NCBI GenBank assembly: GCA_934572335.1
Contig: CAKTKU010000005.1
Coordinates: forward strand, 34,539 to 98,538
Reading direction: 5' to 3'
DNA length: 64,000 nt
Source of the DNA: an uncultured Oscillospiraceae bacterium
GTDB taxonomy: Bacteria; Bacillota; Clostridia; Oscillospirales; Oscillospiraceae
Part shown: positions 33,605-42,666 of the stretch, piece by piece
Layout of the letters: each line of letters opens with the position of its first letter
How positions within the stretch are numbered: position 1 is the first letter of the stretch
The notes under the pieces: generated by a model
The model's database searches: none
What the model was told of the DNA's origin: nothing
Seen by the model: only the letters and a program-made list of their open reading frames with translations
Program-made: the position numbers and the translations under genes

Positions 33605-34696
33605 TTATCCTTTCGCTGCTTTTATCATTGCCGGAACTATATCGAAGAGGTCACCCGGCAGCAGCACATCCGCAAGCTCCGCGATGGGCGCGTGAGGGTC
33701 AGTATTCACGGCAACAATAAAGCCGGAATCCTTCATGCCGCCCTGATGCTGGATCGCCCCGGAAATGCCGAGCGCAATATACAGCTTCGGGCGCACAATT
33801 TTGCCTGTCTGCCCTATCATGCACTCCTCGCCAAGCCAGCCCTTGCTCATAACATCTCTCGTGCAGCCGACGCATCCGCCGAAGACGTCCGCAAGCTCCT
33901 GCGCAAGCTGCAAGCCGCGCCTGCTGTCCTTGGCGATGCCCATGCCGACGGAAACAATGACCTCTGCCTTTGTGACATCCACCGTATTCTTTATCTCGCG
34001 GACAACATCAATGACATCCGCCATGACATCGCTCTCCGCAAGCTCAAAGCCGGGGTACTCGACCTTGCACGCCGCGGCGCGCTCAGCACTGTATTCGCCG
34101 GGCTGCATCACGCCGGGACGCACTGTCGCCATCTGCGGACGGTACGCGGGGCATACGATCGTCGCCATCATATGTCCGCCAAATGCGGGCATTGTCATTT
34201 TCAATCCCTCATACGCCGCGGCGGCGTCTATTTCCTCCGGCTTGAGCGTGGAGTTCTCCTCAAGATAGGCGCGGTACTCCGCGCTGTCAGTGTGCAGCAG
34301 CGTGCAGTCGGCATTCAGCCCCGTCACAAGCCGCGCGGCACAGCGCGGCGCGAGCGCGCGGCCAATAGTGGTCGCACTGACAAGGAACGTGTCCGGCATC
34401 AGCTTTTCAACGACCTGACAGATAACTTTGGCATACGCCTCAGTGGTGTATTTCTCTAACAGCGGGCTTTCGCACACGAACACCTTATCCGCACCGTAGC
34501 CGCCCAGCGTGCGCGAAAAATCGGCAACATTGCTGCCGACAAGCAGCGCATAAAGCACTGATCCCGTTGCGTCGGCAAGTCTGCGCCCCTCGGACACCAG
34601 TTCCTTCGAGCAGTCCAGCAGCGCCCCGTCTCTCACCTCCGCGAGCACAAGTATGCCATTAAAGCGGGCAAAATCTTCCTTTGTAACACATTTCAT
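33605..34696 (-). CDS. etfA: Electron transfer flavoprotein alpha subunit
   Basis: A 363-residue FAD-binding subunit. The C-terminal FAD domain reads VSVGMGIAKDSRRGLQLAQELADVFGG, then GQTGKIVRPKLYIALGISGAIQHQGGMKDS and VAVNTDPHAPI. No N-terminal ferredoxin extension, unlike some bifurcating forms. It carries electrons to or from the acyl-CoA dehydrogenase two genes upstream. Third gene of acd-etfB-etfA. Confidence 0.95.
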   Translation of the reverse strand: MKCVTKEDFARFNGILVLAEVRDGALLDCSKELVSEGRRLADATGSVLYALLVGSNVADFSRTLGGYGADKVFVCESPLLEKYTTEAYAKVICQVVEKLMPDTFLVSATTIGRALAPRCAARLVTGLNADCTLLHTDSAEYRAYLEENSTLKPEEIDAAAAYEGLKMTMPAFGGHMMATIVCPAYRPQMATVRPGVMQPGEYSAERAAACKVEYPGFELAESDVMADVIDVVREIKNTVDVTKAEVIVSVGMGIAKDSRRGLQLAQELADVFGGCVGCTRDVMSKGWLGEECMIGQTGKIVRPKLYIALGISGAIQHQGGMKDSGFIVAVNTDPHAPIAELADVLLPGDLFDIVPAMIKAAKG

Positions 34697-34714
34697 AGCC
34701 TTCCGCTCCCCCTT

Positions 34715-35521
34715 TCAACCCAGAACGTGTCTGTCGCCCATCAGCTCAAAGAGCTCGCCGGTCATTTCCGCCGGCGTACCATGGAGCGCCATGCCGCCGG
34801 TCTTCTTCGGCAGAGCAAACGATGTGAGCACTATCGTCGGAGCATTTTTCAGCCCCGTCACATCCGCATCGAAAAGGGGCAGAGGCTTTACGTCCTCATA
34901 GGTGTAAACACGCATATTCTCCTTCGCGTCCCACGTGTTTATCCTGTCAATGCGCATATAGCGCGGAATGTCTATCTCCTTCATGCAGCCGATGAGGCAG
35001 GGCGTTTTGACACGCACGGTCATATATCCGTCCTCCGTCACGCGGCGGCAGACGAGCGCCGCGCCGTCAAGCTCAATGCCGGAGACATAGGTGAGCTGCG
35101 CAATGGAGAGCTTTTCCGCAAGCTCCGGTCCGACCTGCGCGGTGTCGCCGTCTATCGCCTGTCTGCCGCAGAAGATGACATCGTCATCTTCAAGCCCTAG
35201 GTCGTCTATGACGGCGGCAAGCACAGTGGAAGTCCCGTAGGTGTCCGAGCCTCCTAGCTCACGCGCAGTGATGAGGACTGTATCGTCCACACCCATGGCG
35301 TAAAGCTCATGCAGCATTATTTCAGCGGAGGGAGGACCCATTGTGACGGCAATGACCTTTGCACCGGTTTTGTCCTTCAGCCGAAGCGACGCTTCGACCG
35401 CGCCGAGGTCGTCCGGGTTTATGACGGTATCCATCCGCGCGCGGTCGAGCGAACCGTCCTTCTTGAAGTGCACCTTGCCGCGCGTGTCGGGCACCTGCTT
35501 TACACAGACAAATATTTTCAT
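34715..35521 (-). CDS. etfB: Electron transfer flavoprotein beta subunit
   Basis: A 268-residue subunit with VCVKQVPDT at the N-terminus, NPDDLGAVEASLRLKD, and CGRQAIDGDTAQVGPELAE, the nucleotide-binding segment that is well conserved in clostridial ETFs able to bifurcate electrons from NADH. Whether this one bifurcates cannot be decided from sequence here. Between acd (13-base gap) and etfA (18-base gap). Confidence 0.95.
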   Translation of the reverse strand: MKIFVCVKQVPDTRGKVHFKKDGSLDRARMDTVINPDDLGAVEASLRLKDKTGAKVIAVTMGPPSAEIMLHELYAMGVDDTVLITARELGGSDTYGTSTVLAAVIDDLGLEDDDVIFCGRQAIDGDTAQVGPELAEKLSIAQLTYVSGIELDGAALVCRRVTEDGYMTVRVKTPCLIGCMKEIDIPRYMRIDRINTWDAKENMRVYTYEDVKPLPLFDADVTGLKNAPTIVLTSFALPKKTGGMALHGTPAEMTGELFELMGDRHVLG

Positions 35522-35534
35522 TTTTTCGTCCCCC

Positions 35535-36680
35535 TTAATCTCTCAGCAGGCTGGTGGAGATGACCATCTGCTGGATCTGCGACGTGCCCTCGTATATTGA
35601 GGTTATGCGAGCGTCGCGGTAAAGCCGCTCCACCTTGTACCCCTTTATGTAGCCGTAGCCGCCGAACACCTGCACCGCCTTGTACGCAACGCGGTTGCAC
35701 ATCTCCGCCGCGTAATACTTGCTCATTGCGCAGCGAACGCTTGTCTCGGGGCTGCCGGTGTCCTTGAGGACGGCGGTGCTGTACACAAGCTCGCGCGCCG
35801 CCTGAAGCTCCGTCGCCATGTCGGCGAGCATGAAGCTCACTCCCTCGAAGCTGCCGATCGTTTTGCCGAACTGCTTGCGCGTCCTGGCATAGGTCACGGC
35901 CTCGTCAAGGCAGCCCTGCGCGATGCCGAGCGCCTGTGCCGCAATGCCGAGACGTCCGCCGTCGAGCGTTTTCATCGCGGCGGAAAAGCCGCGGTGCAGC
36001 GGTCCCATGAGGCAGTCCTTCGGCACGTGCACATCCGTGAAGCTTATATCACTCGTCGGGTAGCCGCGAATGCCCATCTTGTCCTCATGCGCGCCGCACT
36101 CGACCCCGGGCAGCTTCATATCGACGATGAAAAGCGAGATGCCTCGGCTGCCGCGCTGAGATGGATCGGTGCGCGCAAACACGAGCGCGTAGTCCGCCAT
36201 CGGCGCGCCGGATGCAAAGCGCTTGCGCCCGTTGAGCAGATAATAGTCCCCGCAGTCAACGGCGGAGGTCATGACCCCGCCCGCGTCTGAGCCCGCGTCC
36301 GGCTCCGTCAGGCAGAACGCCAGCAGACTTTTGCCCGCGGCAACACCGGGCAGATATTTCATGAGCTGCTCCTCGCTTGCACAGGCGAGCAGCGGACCGG
36401 AGCCAAGGGAGTTGGACGTGTTCGCGTAAATGGACAGCACTGGGCTGACGCGCGCGAACTCCTCCAGCATGAGCACATGGGTGAGCGAGTCGCCCCCCTG
36501 CCCGCCGTATTTCACGGGGATCTTCGCGCCCATGAACCCGGCTTCCGCCATTTTGTTGTATATGTCCCAGTCAAATTCGCCGGTGGCATCCAGCCGGTCT
36601 ATAAGCTCCTGAGTAAACTCGTTTTCCGCAAATTCCCGAAACAGCTTCTGCAAAAGCCTGTGTTTTTCCGAAAGTATCAT
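35535..36680 (-). CDS. Acyl-CoA dehydrogenase / enoyl-CoA reductase
   Basis: A 381-residue flavoenzyme. Features: FMGAKIPVKYGGQGGDSLTHVLMLEE, FCLTEPDAGSDAGG, FASGAPMADYALVFART, and the catalytic base region ITSIYEGTSQIQ near residue 365. With EtfBA in the operon and a 2-hydroxyacyl-CoA dehydratase across the divergent region, it likely reduces the enoyl-CoA made by dehydration. GGAGG precedes ATG 36680. First gene of the leftward operon. Confidence 0.93.
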   Translation of the reverse strand: MILSEKHRLLQKLFREFAENEFTQELIDRLDATGEFDWDIYNKMAEAGFMGAKIPVKYGGQGGDSLTHVLMLEEFARVSPVLSIYANTSNSLGSGPLLACASEEQLMKYLPGVAAGKSLLAFCLTEPDAGSDAGGVMTSAVDCGDYYLLNGRKRFASGAPMADYALVFARTDPSQRGSRGISLFIVDMKLPGVECGAHEDKMGIRGYPTSDISFTDVHVPKDCLMGPLHRGFSAAMKTLDGGRLGIAAQALGIAQGCLDEAVTYARTRKQFGKTIGSFEGVSFMLADMATELQAARELVYSTAVLKDTGSPETSVRCAMSKYYAAEMCNRVAYKAVQVFGGYGYIKGYKVERLYRDARITSIYEGTSQIQQMVISTSLLRD

Positions 36681-36716
36681 TATCCTTCCTCCTGAAATTT
36701 TGCTTTTTGTAAATCG

Positions 36717-36746
36717 ATTCTATCACACTTAGTTAACTAGGGTCAA
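36717..36746 (-). promoter_or_regulatory. acd-etfBA promoter with TAGTTAACTA operator in the spacer
   Basis: Minus-strand TTGACC (36746-36741), 18-base spacer, TAGAAT (36722-36717). The palindrome TAGTTAACTA (36730-36739) lies entirely in the spacer, so a bound repressor would block RNA polymerase. The same palindrome is in the dehydratase operon promoter. Confidence 0.75.
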
Positions 36747-36762
36747 CAGGTTTTTGAACCAT

Positions 36763-36810
36763 CAAAAAGAAACGGACCGCAGCACAATGCGCAACGCATC
36801 ATGCTGCGGT
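36763..36810 (-). terminator. Terminator of the GntR regulator gene
   Basis: On the minus strand ACCGCAGCA / TGCTGCGGT with an inner ATGCG/CGCAT pair, followed by TCCGTTTCTTTTT. Confidence 0.82.
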
Positions 36811-36827
36811 TCTTCTGTACCGCAGAC

Positions 36828-37562
36828 CTATTTCAGGTCATTCTCAAACGCAATAAGATGCTCCTCCATCGCGGTACGCGCACGCGGCGCATCCTGCGCG
36901 GCAACGGCGGCATAAATCTCCTCATGCATTTTATAGACCTTTTTGAACATCTTTTTACGCGCGGCGGGAGTCATGCCCTCCATCTTCGCGCGCATAAAGC
37001 TTTCGTTTATGCTGCTGAGCGTCTGGTTCATCATGACGCTGACACTGTTTTTCGCGGCAGCGGCGAGCAGCCCGTGAAACTCCGGGTCGAGGCCGACATA
37101 AGTGTCCACATCGTCGATGCTGGCCGCCATTCTGTCCAGCACGGCGCGAAGCTTGTCCAGATCCTCCTGTGTGCGGCGCTCGCATGCCCATGTCACGGCT
37201 GCCGCCTCGCTGATAGTGCGGTACTCGCGCATATCCGCAAGGCTGATATGCCCGACCTGCAGCGCGTCCTGCATGGTCATCTGCATATTGTTGTTTCCGC
37301 CCGGATCGGTGACGACCGCACCGTTGCTGCCGGCGCTTGTGCGGATATATCCGCTGCGTTCGAGCATGCGCAGTGCCTCGCGCACAGTCGGGCGGCTGCG
37401 CTGGAACATCTCCATCATCGCGCGCTCATTCGGCAGACGGTCGCCCGGCTTCAGCTTGCCCTTGACGATCATCTCCCTGACCTGCTCATAGATTATCTCA
37501 CTGGCGCGTTTCGTCGCGGCAGGCTGAAACGTCACGGAAGGACCCGCATCACCTTTAGCCAT
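36828..37562 (-). CDS. FadR-subfamily GntR regulator
   Basis: A 244-residue regulator. The N-terminal GntR winged helix spans about 15-85 (EQVREMIVKGKLKPGDRLPNERAMMEMFQRSRPTVREALRMLERSGYI). The C-terminal all-helical FCD domain (about 95-235) shows EYRTISEAAAVTWACERRT and DPEFHGLLAAAAKNSV, with acid and histidine residues that bind a metal and carboxylate ligands in the family. It lies between acd-etfBA and the CoA ligase and is the natural candidate to bind TAGTTAACTA. An imperfect copy in its own promoter (TAATAGTTAATA near 37591-37602, minus strand) suggests autoregulation. Confidence 0.9.
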   Translation of the reverse strand: MAKGDAGPSVTFQPAATKRASEIIYEQVREMIVKGKLKPGDRLPNERAMMEMFQRSRPTVREALRMLERSGYIRTSAGSNGAVVTDPGGNNNMQMTMQDALQVGHISLADMREYRTISEAAAVTWACERRTQEDLDKLRAVLDRMAASIDDVDTYVGLDPEFHGLLAAAAKNSVSVMMNQTLSSINESFMRAKMEGMTPAARKKMFKKVYKMHEEIYAAVAAQDAPRARTAMEEHLIAFENDLK

Positions 37563-37617
37563 TAAATCGCCTCTGCTTTCCGAAATCTATATTAACTATT
37601 ATACCTATTTATATTTT

Positions 37618-39204
37618 TCAAGTCAAGCCAAACAGCTCGCGCATGGCCGCCCTGCGGCACTCGCGGCAGCTTACAGCGCCTTTCTGTGTTTTGGGCAGGT
37701 CGTCAAGGAAAACTATGTAGCGTGGGAGCTTGAAATATGCAAGCTGCGGGCGCAGACGCTCGCGCAGCGCGTCGGCATCTGCGCTGGCGCCGTCGGCAAG
37801 GCGGACGCAGGCGCATATTTCCTCCCCGAAATGCGCGTCGGGAACGCCGACGACCTTGCACTCCGCCACGGCCGGGTCTTTTGTCAGCGCGTGCTCGATC
37901 TCCACAGGGCTGATATTCTCGCCGCCGCGGATGATAAGCTCCTTGCACCGCCCGCAGAGCGTTATATTCCCCTCCGCGTCCAGCCGCCCGAGGTCGCCGG
38001 TGTGCACCCATCCGTCCGCGTCCAGCGTTTTCGCAGTCGCCATCGGATCGTCAAAGTAGCTTTGCATGGTGAGGTACCCGCGCACGCATATCTCCCCCAC
38101 TTCGCCGACAGGCAGCTGCGCCCCCGAGGCAAGATCGACGATCTTGCCCTCGACATGGCTCATGAAATGCCCGACGGTATGGCTCCTGACCGCGAGCGGG
38201 TCCCCGATATTGCACACGGTCAGCCCGGCGGTGCATTCCGTCTGCCCCAGGCTGGACATGAGCGTGAAGCCCCGGCCAAAGCTGTGCTGGATGCGCTCAA
38301 ACTCCTCCGGGGAGCAGCCCGCTCCGGCAATGATGCCGATGCGCAGTGAAGCCACGCGCGCGGGCGAAAAATCCTCCTTGGCGAGCATCGCGCGGAACAT
38401 CGTCGGCACACTGTTGAGCACAGTGCACCGCGCCTTCTGCACGGTGTCAATTACATTCGCGGTATGCCGGTCACGCGGCAGACACACGCACGCGCCCACG
38501 GCAAGCGCCGCGAAAAGATTGACGGAAACACAAAAGCAATGATACACCGGCATGGCAACGCAAAAGCGGTCAGCCGCCGTTGCGGCAAGATCGTGCGCCT
38601 GCTGTATGCCGCCGTTGACGCGGGAATAGTGACTTGTGCAGACGGCCTTGGGGCACGAGGTCGAGCCGGAGGTGAAGAGGATCATGGCGGTATCCTGCGG
38701 CGTGACGGCGGCGTATGCCGCATCAAGCTCCGTCTCCGGCGCGCAGGGCAGATCGGTCAGAAGCGGAAGCGCCCCAGCGCCCCGCTCAAGCAGAACGGTA
38801 TGCTCGATCGAGGACGGCATATCTACCCCGGCGAAGCGCGGCGCGAAGCCGTCCTGCTCTCTCTCCGAATGCCCGAGCAGCAGCAGACGCGGGCGCGTCT
38901 GACCAAGCATTGTCAAAAGCTCTGGAACGCTGAGGCTCGTGTTGAGCATGACCGCTGCCGCACCGATGTACATCAGCGCGTACATCGCGGTTATTCCCTC
39001 AAGGCTGGGGTCTGTCAGCACTGCCGCGCGGTCGCCGCGCTTCACGCCGAGGGCGAGGAAGCGGCGCGCGCAGAGCCTGACCGCCGCTTCCAGCTGCGCA
39101 TAGCTGACTGTGCTGCCGCTGTGCCACACCGCCGGGTTATCGGGATATTTCCGCGCGGTGCATGAAAGCAGTTCGCCAAACGTAGTATTCTCCAAAGGCA
39201 ACAT
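37618..39204 (-). CDS. AMP-dependent acyl-CoA ligase with altered C-terminal lysine motif
   Basis: A 528-residue adenylate-forming enzyme. P-loop MILFTSGSTSCPKAVCTSH, then MPVYHCFCVSVNLFAALAVGA, SSLGQTECT, VHTGDLGRLDAEGNITLCGRCKELIIRGGENISPVEIEHAL. At the C-terminus the usual PKTxxGK reads LPKTQKGAVSC: the glycine is kept but the adenylation lysine is alanine, with a lysine just before the glycine. It may still be active or favour the thioesterification half-reaction. Probable role: CoA activation of the acid processed by the neighbouring dehydratase and reductase. Transcribed leftward, divergent from the activator gene. Confidence 0.88.
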   Translation of the reverse strand: MLPLENTTFGELLSCTARKYPDNPAVWHSGSTVSYAQLEAAVRLCARRFLALGVKRGDRAAVLTDPSLEGITAMYALMYIGAAAVMLNTSLSVPELLTMLGQTRPRLLLLGHSEREQDGFAPRFAGVDMPSSIEHTVLLERGAGALPLLTDLPCAPETELDAAYAAVTPQDTAMILFTSGSTSCPKAVCTSHYSRVNGGIQQAHDLAATAADRFCVAMPVYHCFCVSVNLFAALAVGACVCLPRDRHTANVIDTVQKARCTVLNSVPTMFRAMLAKEDFSPARVASLRIGIIAGAGCSPEEFERIQHSFGRGFTLMSSLGQTECTAGLTVCNIGDPLAVRSHTVGHFMSHVEGKIVDLASGAQLPVGEVGEICVRGYLTMQSYFDDPMATAKTLDADGWVHTGDLGRLDAEGNITLCGRCKELIIRGGENISPVEIEHALTKDPAVAECKVVGVPDAHFGEEICACVRLADGASADADALRERLRPQLAYFKLPRYIVFLDDLPKTQKGAVSCRECRRAAMRELFGLT

Positions 39205-39368
39205 TTTTTCACCGCCATTTTTCGCAAAAAATCGTATTGTTCACGCTAACATCATCCGCGCGGAGTTGTCAACCAACTGCAGCACAGTCTTTAACCTTTT
39301 GAGCAAATTTCGTTTCATATGTCCAAAAAACGTGCTGTTTTTTCGTCATATAACGGTTAATCAAGCTC

Positions 39369-39427
39369 TTGACAATGTCTCCGCTTCTCCTGTATCATTA
39401 TTTTGAGCTATATAACATAGTTAACTA
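39369..39427 (+). promoter_or_regulatory. Dehydratase operon promoter with downstream TAGTTAACTA operator
   Basis: TTGACA (39369-39374), 18-base spacer, TATCAT (39393-39398). TAGTTAACTA at 39418-39427 lies about 12 bases past the likely start of transcription, a roadblock position. It is identical to the operator at 36730-36739. Confidence 0.75.
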
Positions 39428-39450
39428 GGTGCTGAAAGGGTACTATTCAT

Positions 39451-40239
39451 ATGATAACAATGGGCATCGACATAGGTTCGACAACATCAAAATGCGTGCT
39501 CGCCGAGGACGGGGAAAAAATACTCGCCAGCGCGCTGCTCGTCGGCGGCATAGGGACGGACAGCCCCGCGCACGCGGTTGGGGCAGCGCTGGCTTCCGCG
39601 GGAGTGGACATTGGCGCTGTGGAGTACACCGTCGCGACCGGGTACGGCAGAGCGCGCTATGACGCCGCCGACGAGACCGCGAGTGAGCTTGTCTGCCACG
39701 CGGCGGGGGCGCATCTCGTGTTCCCCGGCGTGAGAACGGTCATCGACATCGGCGGACAGGACGCGAAGATAATCTCGCTGAGCGAGGCGGGCAAAATGCG
39801 CGACTTCCTGATGAATGACAAATGCGCCGCCGGGACCGGGCGCTTTCTCGACGTGATGGCGACAGTGCTGCAAATCCCGACGGACGAGCTGGGCGCTTAC
39901 GCAGCGCGCGCCGAAACGCCCGCCGAGATCTCAAGCACATGCACCGTGTTTGCCGAGAGCGAGGTCATAAGCCAGCTCGCCAACGGCGCGACGAAGGAGG
40001 CGCTTGTCGCGGGGATATGCGAATGCGTCGCGCGGCGCACGGCGGCGCTGGCAAAGCGCAGCGCGCTTGCGGACGAGATATGCATGAGCGGCGGCGTTGC
40101 ACGCAACGAGGGTGTGCGCCGTGCGCTGGAAGCGGCGCTCGGTCGGAGGGTACTTTACAGCCCCATGGCGCAGCTCTTCGGCGCGCTGGGTGCGGCACAT
40201 CTGGCATACACCAAGGCACAGCGCGCAAAGACGCTTTGA
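39451..40239 (+). CDS. 2-hydroxyacyl-CoA dehydratase activator (BadF/BcrA-type ATPase)
   Basis: A 262-residue ASKHA ATPase, the archerase that injects an ATP-energised electron into the dehydratase. Motifs: GIDIGSTTSKCVLAEDG (phosphate 1), VIDIGGQDAKIISL (phosphate 2) and DKCAAGTGRFLDVMA with one cluster cysteine; the second is in ISSTCTVFAESEV. A [4Fe-4S] cluster should bridge two subunits. ATG 39451 lies in a short leader after the operator. First gene of the rightward operon. Confidence 0.94.
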   Translation: MITMGIDIGSTTSKCVLAEDGEKILASALLVGGIGTDSPAHAVGAALASAGVDIGAVEYTVATGYGRARYDAADETASELVCHAAGAHLVFPGVRTVIDIGGQDAKIISLSEAGKMRDFLMNDKCAAGTGRFLDVMATVLQIPTDELGAYAARAETPAEISSTCTVFAESEVISQLANGATKEALVAGICECVARRTAALAKRSALADEICMSGGVARNEGVRRALEAALGRRVLYSPMAQLFGALGAAHLAYTKAQRAKTL

Positions 40240-40278
40240 TTTGTTTGTTTATATTTTAAATAGTAGGAGGAGATAACC

Positions 40279-41514
40279 ATGGCAGAAGAAATAAAGACGC
40301 ATCGTCCGCCGCCCGACCCCAACAGTGCAAAGTACAAGCTGGGGCAGATCGCGGCGCACGCATACAGCGACGCCGCCGAGGCGAAAGCCCGCGGCGAGCT
40401 CGTGGGCTGGTGCAGCTCCAACTTCCCGGTGGAGATACCGGAGACGCTGGGGCTGGCGGTCGTGTACCCGGAAAACCAGGCGGCGGGCATCGCCGCGCGC
40501 GGGGCAGGCGCAAGAATGTGCGAGGTGAGCGAAGCAGACGGCTATTCCAACGACATCTGCGCTTACGCGCGCATAAGCCTTGCCTACGCGAAGATCAAGG
40601 ACGCGCCGGAGCAGAACATGCCCCAGCCGGACTTTCTTCTGTGCTGCAACAACATCTGCAACTGCATGATAAAGTGGTACGAAAACCTGTCCCGTGAGCT
40701 GAACATCCCGATGATAATGATCGACGTGCCGTTCAACCCCGACTACGATGTGTCCGACGCGGAGCTGGAATACGTCAAGGCACAGTTCTGGGCCGCGATA
40801 CACCAGCTGGAGGAGCTGACGGGCAAGAAGTGGGATGACGAGAAGTACAAGGAGGTCATGGAGATCTCCGGGCGGACGAGCCGGGCATGGCTCGCCGCGA
40901 CTGCGACCGCGCGCTACTCCCCCTCCCCGTTCAACGGCTTCGACCTTCTCAACCACATGGCAGTCATGGTGACGGCACGCGGCAAAAAAGAGGCCGCTGA
41001 AGCGATGGAGCAGCTGCTGAAGGAATACGAGGAAAACCACGTCAAGGGCGAGAGCACTTTCCGCGCGGAGGAAAAGTACCGCATCATGTTCGAAGGCATC
41101 GCGTGCTGGCCGTGGCTGCGCGTGACGAGCACAGGGCTGAAAAGTCGCGGCATAAACATGGTGACGACGATATACGCCGACGCTTTCGGCTTCATCTACA
41201 AGGACTTTAACGATATGTGCCGCGCGTACTGCAAGGTGCCGAACGCGATAAACCTCGAACATGCGCGCGACAAGCGCGTGAAGCTGTGCAGAGATAACAG
41301 CGTCGAGGGACTGCTGGTGCACACGAACCGCAGCTGCAAGCTGTGGAGCGGCTTCATGTACGAGATGAGCCGCCAGATCGGCGAGCAGTGCAGCATCCCG
41401 GTCGTCAGCTTCGACGGCGACCAGGCAGACCCCCGCAATTTCAGCGAGGCGCAGTACGACACGCGCGTGCAGGGGCTGACCGAGATAATGCAGGCGAACA
41501 AGGAGGGCAAGTGA
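40279..41514 (+). CDS. 2-hydroxyacyl-CoA dehydratase subunit 1 (HadB/FldB-like)
   Basis: A 411-residue HGD-D family subunit. Recognisable parts are WCSSNFPVEIPETLGLAVVYPEN, the cluster-ligand segment LLCCNNICNCMIKWYENLSRELNIPMIMIDVPFNP and the C-terminal VHTNRSCKLWSGFMYEMSRQIGEQCSIPVVSFDGDQADPRNFSEAQYDTR. Together with the next gene it forms the radical dehydratase that removes water from a (R)-2-hydroxyacyl-CoA. GGAGGAG precedes the start; the next gene begins two bases after its stop. Confidence 0.93.
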   Translation: MAEEIKTHRPPPDPNSAKYKLGQIAAHAYSDAAEAKARGELVGWCSSNFPVEIPETLGLAVVYPENQAAGIAARGAGARMCEVSEADGYSNDICAYARISLAYAKIKDAPEQNMPQPDFLLCCNNICNCMIKWYENLSRELNIPMIMIDVPFNPDYDVSDAELEYVKAQFWAAIHQLEELTGKKWDDEKYKEVMEISGRTSRAWLAATATARYSPSPFNGFDLLNHMAVMVTARGKKEAAEAMEQLLKEYEENHVKGESTFRAEEKYRIMFEGIACWPWLRVTSTGLKSRGINMVTTIYADAFGFIYKDFNDMCRAYCKVPNAINLEHARDKRVKLCRDNSVEGLLVHTNRSCKLWSGFMYEMSRQIGEQCSIPVVSFDGDQADPRNFSEAQYDTRVQGLTEIMQANKEGK

Positions 41515-41515
41515 C

Positions 41516-42637
41516 ATGACCGTACAGGAAATACTCAGCCGCTTCCATTCCGTCGCGGCGAACCCCTCCGCGCAGAAGGACGCATACCTCGCGGCGGGGA
41601 AAAAGATAGTGCTGACCGCGCCGGTGTACACGCCGGAGGAGATCATCCACTCAATGGGTCTCGTGCCGATGGGCGCATGGGGCGCGGACGTGCAGCTTGA
41701 AAAAGCAAAGAGCTACTTCCCCGCGTTCATCTGCTCCATCGTGCAGAGCATGGTGGAGCTTGGCATGAACGGCGCATACGCCGGGTGCAGCGCCATCGTC
41801 ATCCCCAGCCTCTGCGACAGTCTCAAGGTGCTGGGGCAGAACTGGAAGTACGCCGTGCCGGAGATCCCGTTCATCCCCATGACCTACCCGCAGAACCGCA
41901 AGCCGCAGTTTGGGCATGATTTCACCGTCGCCGGTTATAGGCGCGTCATTGCCGATCTGGAGAGCGCCGCCGGCGTAAAGTTTGACGAGGCGAAGCTTGC
42001 AGCGTCGATAGAGGTCTACGACCACCACAACGCCGTCATGCGCGAGCTCGCCGCGCTGCTCGGCGAGCACTGCGAGATCACGAACTCCGCGCGCAGCGAC
42101 GTTTTCAAGAGCGCGTGGTTCATGCTCAAGGAGGAGCACACCGCCCTCTGCGAGGAGCTTATCGCCGCGCTGAAGGCCGAGAAGCCGTGCACCGGCGGCG
42201 TGAAGATAATGACGAGCGGCATTCTCGCCGACGCGCCGGCGCTGCTGGATATTCTGGACGAATGCGGAATGCACATCGCGGCGGACGACGTTGCGGCGGA
42301 GAGCCGCCAGTACCGCACGGACGCCCCGGCGGACGGCGCGCCGCTTGACCGCCTCGCGGCAAAATTCTGCGCGATGGACAATTGCAGCGTTCTCTACGAC
42401 GCGGAGAAAAAGCGCGTGGAGATGATAGTGGACGAGGCAAAGCGCTCCGGCGCGAAGGCGGTGCTCGTGGTGCTGACAAAGTTCTGCGACCCGGAGGAGT
42501 TCGACTACCCGCTGATAAAGAAGGCCTGCGACAGCGCGGACATCCCCTGCGCGCTCATCGAGGTCGACCGGCAGATGCGCAACTATGAGCAGGCGCGCAC
42601 CGCCATTGAGACGCTCAAGGCGATAATTGAGCAATAA
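41516..42637 (+). CDS. 2-hydroxyacyl-CoA dehydratase subunit 2 (HadC/FldC-like)
   Basis: A 373-residue HGD-D family subunit. The N-terminal part is VLTAPVYTPEEIIHSMGLVPMGAWG, followed by YAGCSAIVIPSLCDSLKVLGQNW, IPMTYPQNR, and a C-terminal LTKFCDPEEFDYPLIKKACDSADIPCALIEVD. It pairs with subunit 1, each carrying an iron-sulfur cluster. The protein type matches HadC/FldC rather than the glutarate enzyme, but the substrate cannot be read from sequence. Confidence 0.92.
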   Translation: MTVQEILSRFHSVAANPSAQKDAYLAAGKKIVLTAPVYTPEEIIHSMGLVPMGAWGADVQLEKAKSYFPAFICSIVQSMVELGMNGAYAGCSAIVIPSLCDSLKVLGQNWKYAVPEIPFIPMTYPQNRKPQFGHDFTVAGYRRVIADLESAAGVKFDEAKLAASIEVYDHHNAVMRELAALLGEHCEITNSARSDVFKSAWFMLKEEHTALCEELIAALKAEKPCTGGVKIMTSGILADAPALLDILDECGMHIAADDVAAESRQYRTDAPADGAPLDRLAAKFCAMDNCSVLYDAEKKRVEMIVDEAKRSGAKAVLVVLTKFCDPEEFDYPLIKKACDSADIPCALIEVDRQMRNYEQARTAIETLKAIIEQ

Positions 42638-42666
42638 ACATATAATCATACCAAGGAGAAATACAT

